Origin: Actinomycetes bacterium
GTDB lineage: Bacteria; Actinomycetota; Actinomycetes; Actinomycetales; Actinomycetaceae
DNA: 8,876 nt
Direction of reading: 5' to 3'
Assembly (NCBI GenBank): GCA_023387755.1
Contig: JAEWHO010000040.1
Span: forward strand, 1 to 8,876
Position 1 is the stretch's first letter. The number at the start of each line of letters is the position of its first letter. The notes beneath the pieces were generated by a model. That model saw only the letters and a list, made by a program, of their open reading frames with translations, was not told the DNA's origin and searched no databases. The position numbers and the translations under genes are program-made. This document shows, piece by piece, positions 5,956-8,876 of the stretch.

Positions 5956-6521
5956 ACCAATTCCCACCACACGACGGCGGTATCGCCGTAGTCCTTCCGC
6001 CGCCACACCTGCCAGCCGGGCAGTTCCTGGGGTGCGGTGCGGCTGGCGCTCTCCGCAATGAATAGTCCGTCCGCAGCGAGGAGGTGGCCCTGCCGGATTG
6101 CGGCGGCACACTGGCCGATGAGGGCTGCGGCATCGGTGTAGGGCGGGTCGATAAAGACGACGTCGTAACAGTCCTCACCGCACAGGGAAGCAGCCGCGTG
6201 GGAACGCAAGAAGCTGACGGCATCCTGCCGGTGAACCTGCACCCCGGCAGCGCCCAGGTCACTAATGTTGCGTTCACAGATGCGGGCGGCACCGGCCGCC
6301 AATTCCACCAGATCAACGTGTTGCGCGCCGCGCGAGTATGCCTCCAGGCCGAGAGCCCCCGATCCGGCGCACAGATCGAGAATACAGCCGTCGTCGAGCA
6401 GGCCGGTCGCATCCAGGGTGTTGAAGATTGATTCGCGCACCCGGTCCGAAGTGGGGCGCGTGCCGCGCTCGGGTACTCGCAGCCGCCGGCCTTTCAGGCT
6501 TCCCGCAATAATCCGCGTCAT
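5943..6521 (-). CDS. rsmD: 16S rRNA (guanine(966)-N(2))-methyltransferase RsmD
   Basis: A 192-residue SAM-dependent methyltransferase that modifies one guanine of 16S rRNA (G966 in E. coli numbering) during 30S subunit assembly. Visible motifs are the RsmD signature RPTSDRVRESIFN at 22-34, SAM-binding motif I DLCAGSGALGLEA at 49-61 with the acidic residue Glu 73 at the end of the next strand, and the catalytic FIDPPY at 123-128. Its ATG at 6521 overlaps the recG stop (ATGA), so it is the downstream member of a coupled operon. The gene is full length, but its last ~36 codons exist a second time at 1416-1523. If the cassette model is right, the present 3' end is a replacement brought in by the insertion, the gene is a chimera of two alleles, and the native tail was ASA rather than VGIS. 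Many actinobacteria have coaD after rsmD; here the regulator follows. Confidence 0.95.
   Translation of the reverse strand: MTRIIAGSLKGRRLRVPERGTRPTSDRVRESIFNTLDATGLLDDGCILDLCAGSGALGLEAYSRGAQHVDLVELAAGAARICERNISDLGAAGVQVHRQDAVSFLRSHAAASLCGEDCYDVVFIDPPYTDAAALIGQCAAAIRQGHLLAADGLFIAESASRTAPQELPGWQVWRRKDYGDTAVVWWELVGIS
5959..6061 (+). repeat. Right copy of the 103-bp direct repeat (inside intact rsmD)
   Basis: The partner of 1417-1519, with 99 of 103 identical positions and only silent third-position differences in the rsmD frame. It ends one codon beyond the shared IAESA segment; past 6065 the two copies are unrelated. This copy is part of functional rsmD. Confidence 0.93.
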
Positions 6522-8710
6522 GTTCGCTCCGCAAACTCTGCGTCCAAGGTTGCGATAGCGCTGGCGAGCGCCGGATGGCCCGCGAGCGCCACATCTGCGG
6601 CCACCACCTGCTCGGCCGCCGCACGCGCCTGCTCAATTAGCGCCGCATCGTGCACCACGCTCAGCACCCGCAATCCGGTGCGGTAACCCGACTGGTTCGC
6701 CCCCACAACGTCCCCCTCCCGCCGCAAGAGCAGATCCTCTTGGGCCAGGCGGAAACCGTCAGTGGTGGCGGCGAAGGCATCAAGGCGCTGCTGGGTGGGG
6801 GTGCCCTCCGGCAGGCCCGGGTCGATAGCAAAACAGATCCCTGGCTTCGTGCCGCGCCCAATACGCCCGCGCAGCTGGTGCAGTTGGGCCAAACCGAAAC
6901 GGTCCGCATCCCAGATCATCATGACGGTCGCGTCCGGTATATCAACACCCACCTCGATCACGGTGGTCGATACCAGCATCGGCGTGCGTCCCTCCCGGAA
7001 TGCAGCCATAGCAGCATCTTTTTCTTCCGGTTTCATCCGGCCGTGCAACGTGCCCACCGGGTAGGCGCCCAGCGTCGGTTCGGCGGCTAACAGTTCGGCC
7101 ATATCCTGCACCGAGTGGAGGGGGCGGTCGGCGTCGGCGTCCGTCATATCGATACGGGGGCAGACCACGAAAACCCGCCCCCCGGCCGCGATTTCCTCCG
7201 CGCACCGGGCGAACATGCGGCGCATCCACGGCTCATTCGCTTCACTCACCCGGAAGGTCTGGACGGGTTGGCGACCCCGCGGCAGTTCGGTGAGCTCAGA
7301 GACTTCCAGATCACCGAAGATGGTGAGCGCAATCGTGCGCGGGATGGGGGTGGCGGTCATGTGGAGCATGTGCACGGCCCCCGCCGGAGTATTGCGCAGA
7401 TAGTCGCGCTGCTCCACCCCGAAGCGGTGCTGTTCGTCGACCACTACTAACCCGAGGTCCGCGAAGGCCACATCCTCAGAAAACAGGGCGTGTGTGCCGA
7501 CCACGATCCCGGCCTGCCCGCTGACCACCTCCGCGCGGGTACGCCGCCGCTCAGCGGTCTTTTGAGAGCCGGTCACGAGGGTTACGCCCACACGCCCGGC
7601 CTCCGTTTCCCCCTCGTCTGCCTCCAGCAGGGTGCCGGGGCCGGCAAACAGGGAGCAGTGCGCCGCCGAGCCGAGCATGTCACTGATGGTGCGGTAATGC
7701 TGGTAGGCGAGCACCTCGGTGGGCGCGAGTAGTGCCGCCTGCCCGCCCGCATCGACCACCTGCAGCATCGCCCGCAGAGCCACCAGGGTTTTACCGGAGC
7801 CCACATCCCCCTGCAGCAGCCGCATCATCGGCACATCGCTGGCCAGATCGCGGGCAATCGCATCCCCGACGGCGCGTTGCCCGGCAGTCAGCGGGAACGG
7901 CAAGGCGGCATCGAAACGGGCTAGCGCACCGCCGGCCCGCCCGGGGCGGGCCGTCGTGGAGGTCTGCTGGACCAGGTGGCGGTGTTGACGCAGCCGCACC
8001 TGCCATAAGAACGCCTCCGTGAACTTCAGATCGCGGCGGGCACGCTGATGGTCCGCGTCCGCATCGAGCAGGTGGATGGCCCGGAAGGTCTCATACAGGT
8101 GTGGCATTCCCCGTTCGGCGCGGATCTCAGCGGGCACGAGGTCGGGAATATCGCGGGTGTCGGCCCCGCCGAGCACGGCTTCGACTGATCGGCCAATCAG
8201 CGGCCCCATTGTTTGCGCGCTCATGCGGTAGACGGGAACAAGACGTTGGGCGCCCGCGAGCGCGGAGCGCTCGGCGTCGTCGTCATCAAATATGGCCAGC
8301 GAGGGGTGCACAAGTTGGAGGGCGCCACCGCGATCCAAGGAGAGCTTGCCTGAAAATACGGCGCTGGTGCCGGGGCGCAGCAGGCGGCGGTAGTAGTCCA
8401 CCAGGCTGCGGCGCATGAGGAAGAATGTGGCGTGAGCCTGGCTGGAGCCATCGGTGATGATGGCTTTAAATACGGTGCCGTGACGGCGGCGCATCGGGAT
8501 GGCTTGGGTATCAACAACGCGGGCGCTGAGCACCACCGGGGTGTCTAATTCGGCGGCGGCCAGATTAGTGAGCTCGCCTGGGTCCTGGTAGCGGTGCGGG
8601 ATATGCCAGAGCAGGTCCTCAACGGTCTCCAGGCCGAGGGTGGCGAGTTTTTTCCCCGCCGTGGGGCTCAACGCTTTGGTGAGAGGGCGGGTGAGGTAGC
8701 CGGTGCTCAT
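6518..8710 (-). CDS. recG: ATP-dependent DNA helicase RecG
   Basis: A 730-residue DNA helicase that remodels stalled replication forks and branch-migrates recombination intermediates. The order is typical: an N-terminal wedge/OB-fold region (about 10-150; LATLGLETVEDLLWHIPHRY is the usual entry), then helicase domain 1 with Walker A GDVGSGKT at 301-308, DEQH box at 425-428 and TAT of motif III at 452-454, then domain 2 with LHGRMK at 555-560, STTVIEVGVDIP at 581-592 and QLHQLRGRIGRG at 609-620, and the C-terminal GDVVGANQSG. The start at 8710 is preferred to a GTG at 8737, because its ATG overlaps the stop of the upstream gene by four bases, the pattern used throughout this operon. The family and length are normal. 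Its high G+C serves as a host reference against the importer cassette. Confidence 0.96.
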   Translation of the reverse strand: MSTGYLTRPLTKALSPTAGKKLATLGLETVEDLLWHIPHRYQDPGELTNLAAAELDTPVVLSARVVDTQAIPMRRRHGTVFKAIITDGSSQAHATFFLMRRSLVDYYRRLLRPGTSAVFSGKLSLDRGGALQLVHPSLAIFDDDDAERSALAGAQRLVPVYRMSAQTMGPLIGRSVEAVLGGADTRDIPDLVPAEIRAERGMPHLYETFRAIHLLDADADHQRARRDLKFTEAFLWQVRLRQHRHLVQQTSTTARPGRAGGALARFDAALPFPLTAGQRAVGDAIARDLASDVPMMRLLQGDVGSGKTLVALRAMLQVVDAGGQAALLAPTEVLAYQHYRTISDMLGSAAHCSLFAGPGTLLEADEGETEAGRVGVTLVTGSQKTAERRRTRAEVVSGQAGIVVGTHALFSEDVAFADLGLVVVDEQHRFGVEQRDYLRNTPAGAVHMLHMTATPIPRTIALTIFGDLEVSELTELPRGRQPVQTFRVSEANEPWMRRMFARCAEEIAAGGRVFVVCPRIDMTDADADRPLHSVQDMAELLAAEPTLGAYPVGTLHGRMKPEEKDAAMAAFREGRTPMLVSTTVIEVGVDIPDATVMMIWDADRFGLAQLHQLRGRIGRGTKPGICFAIDPGLPEGTPTQQRLDAFAATTDGFRLAQEDLLLRREGDVVGANQSGYRTGLRVLSVVHDAALIEQARAAAEQVVAADVALAGHPALASAIATLDAEFAERT

Positions 8711-8876
8711 TCGCCTGGCCCACGGTAGAGCAGCCACACGTCGGGGGTTCGCTGCGCGGAGGGAAGCTCAGTGACGTCACTGTCCGGCAACGCCTGCCGG
8801 ATAGCCGCGGCCAGGACGGGTGCGAGCGGGGTATCGCCGACGAATACCGTCACCGGTTCCCCCTCGGGGTGCAACT
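8707..8876 (-). CDS. C-terminal end of a DAK2/FakA-like protein (5' part outside window)
   Basis: An open minus-strand frame enters from the right edge and ends at TGA 8709-8707, overlapping the recG ATG. It encodes about 55 residues including GEPVTVFVGDTPLAPVLAAA and a final PDVWLLYRGPGE. In actinobacteria and Firmicutes the gene before recG is commonly a DAK2-domain protein (YloV/FakA, the fatty-acid kinase ATP-binding subunit), whose C-terminal domain has the same pattern: a hydrophobic strand after GE, a helix, PD near the middle, and a short hydrophobic end. The assignment therefore rests on gene order plus weak similarity of a short tail. The high third-position G+C and the coupling to recG make it a real gene whatever its family. 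Confidence 0.6.
   Translation of the reverse strand, partial: LHPEGEPVTVFVGDTPLAPVLAAAIRQALPDSDVTELPSAQRTPDVWLLYRGPGE

Larger units (their letters stand above)
1416..5957. mobile_element. Putative 4.5-kb iron-uptake island inserted at the 3' end of rsmD
   Basis: One period of the flanking direct repeat (4542 bp) encloses the whole ferric-siderophore importer operon and the GbsR-like regulator, and nothing else. The interior is visibly poorer in G+C than recG: sample 60-base lines give 26/60 at 4681-4740 and 29/60 at 2221-2280, against 40/60 at 7141-7200. Permease segments are higher (39/60 at 3421-3480), so the contrast is not uniform. Insertion at the 3' end of a housekeeping gene with restoration of the reading frame is the usual signature of site-specific islands. 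There is no integrase, recombinase or transposase gene inside, so the cassette would have to be mobilised in trans, be a decayed element, or have arrived by homologous recombination between rsmD alleles. The exact edges are uncertain by up to the length of the repeat. Confidence 0.5.

Noticed and set aside
1416..6065. Transposon-type insertion with terminal inverted repeats
   Set aside because: There is no transposase gene, I found no matching inverted ends, and the duplicated sequence is over 100 bp, far longer than transposon target-site duplications.
5932..6111. Extended N-terminus of the GbsR-like regulator
   Set aside because: The extra 60 residues are Arg/Gly/Pro-rich, overlap rsmD in another frame and do not fit the family, whose pattern begins just after the ATG at 5931.
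6542..8700. Several long open frames antisense to recG on the + strand
   Set aside because: They are Arg/Pro/Gly-rich, contain no recognisable domains and are the expected by-product of GC-rich coding DNA.
8711..8737. GTG at 8737 as the recG start
   Set aside because: The ATG at 8710 forms an ATGA overlap with the upstream stop, as at the recG/rsmD junction, and RecG homology does not need the extra nine residues.

Overview
The window looks like a chromosomal segment from a high-GC actinobacterium, possibly of the Actinomycetaceae. Three things suggest this: the tightly overlapping DAK2-like/recG/rsmD gene order on the minus strand, a DtxR/IdeR-type iron box, and the GC-rich codon use of recG. 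No species can be named from the sequence alone.

Layout. Positions 1-1352 (+): the 3' part of an ABC exporter ATPase, overlapping a small membrane protein that is probably its partner. Positions 1404-1523 (-): a remnant of the last ~36 codons of rsmD with its own stop codon. Positions 1524-1641: a compact control region with a 29-bp dyad, TTGACA-like boxes and an iron box. Positions 1642-5452 (+): a complete ferric-siderophore importer operon made of a lipoprotein binding protein, two FecCD-type permeases and an ATPase. Positions 5473-5931 (-): a GbsR/MarR-like regulator that converges on the importer operon. Positions 5943-8876 (-): intact rsmD, recG and the C-terminal end of a DAK2/FakA-like protein, each overlapping the next by an ATGA.

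The main observation is that the importer and its neighbouring regulator lie between two direct copies of the 3' end of rsmD, exactly 4542 bp apart. The two copies agree at 99 of 103 bases. All four differences are at codon third positions and leave the protein unchanged. The simplest reading is that a 4.5-kb iron-uptake cassette entered at the 3' end of rsmD, brought a replacement gene end from a related rsmD allele, and pushed the old end next to the ABC exporter. This resembles islands that integrate at the 3' ends of housekeeping genes (SCC elements in rlmH are the familiar case), but no integrase is present in the cassette. The repeat and its substitutions are read directly from the sequence; the mobility is inference.

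Working model: iron-loaded DtxR/IdeR would repress the importer through the iron box. The resident regulator may act on the 29-bp dyad upstream and on a second dyad at its own start. The binding protein captures a ferric chelate outside the membrane, the two permeases form the channel, and the ATPase drives uptake.
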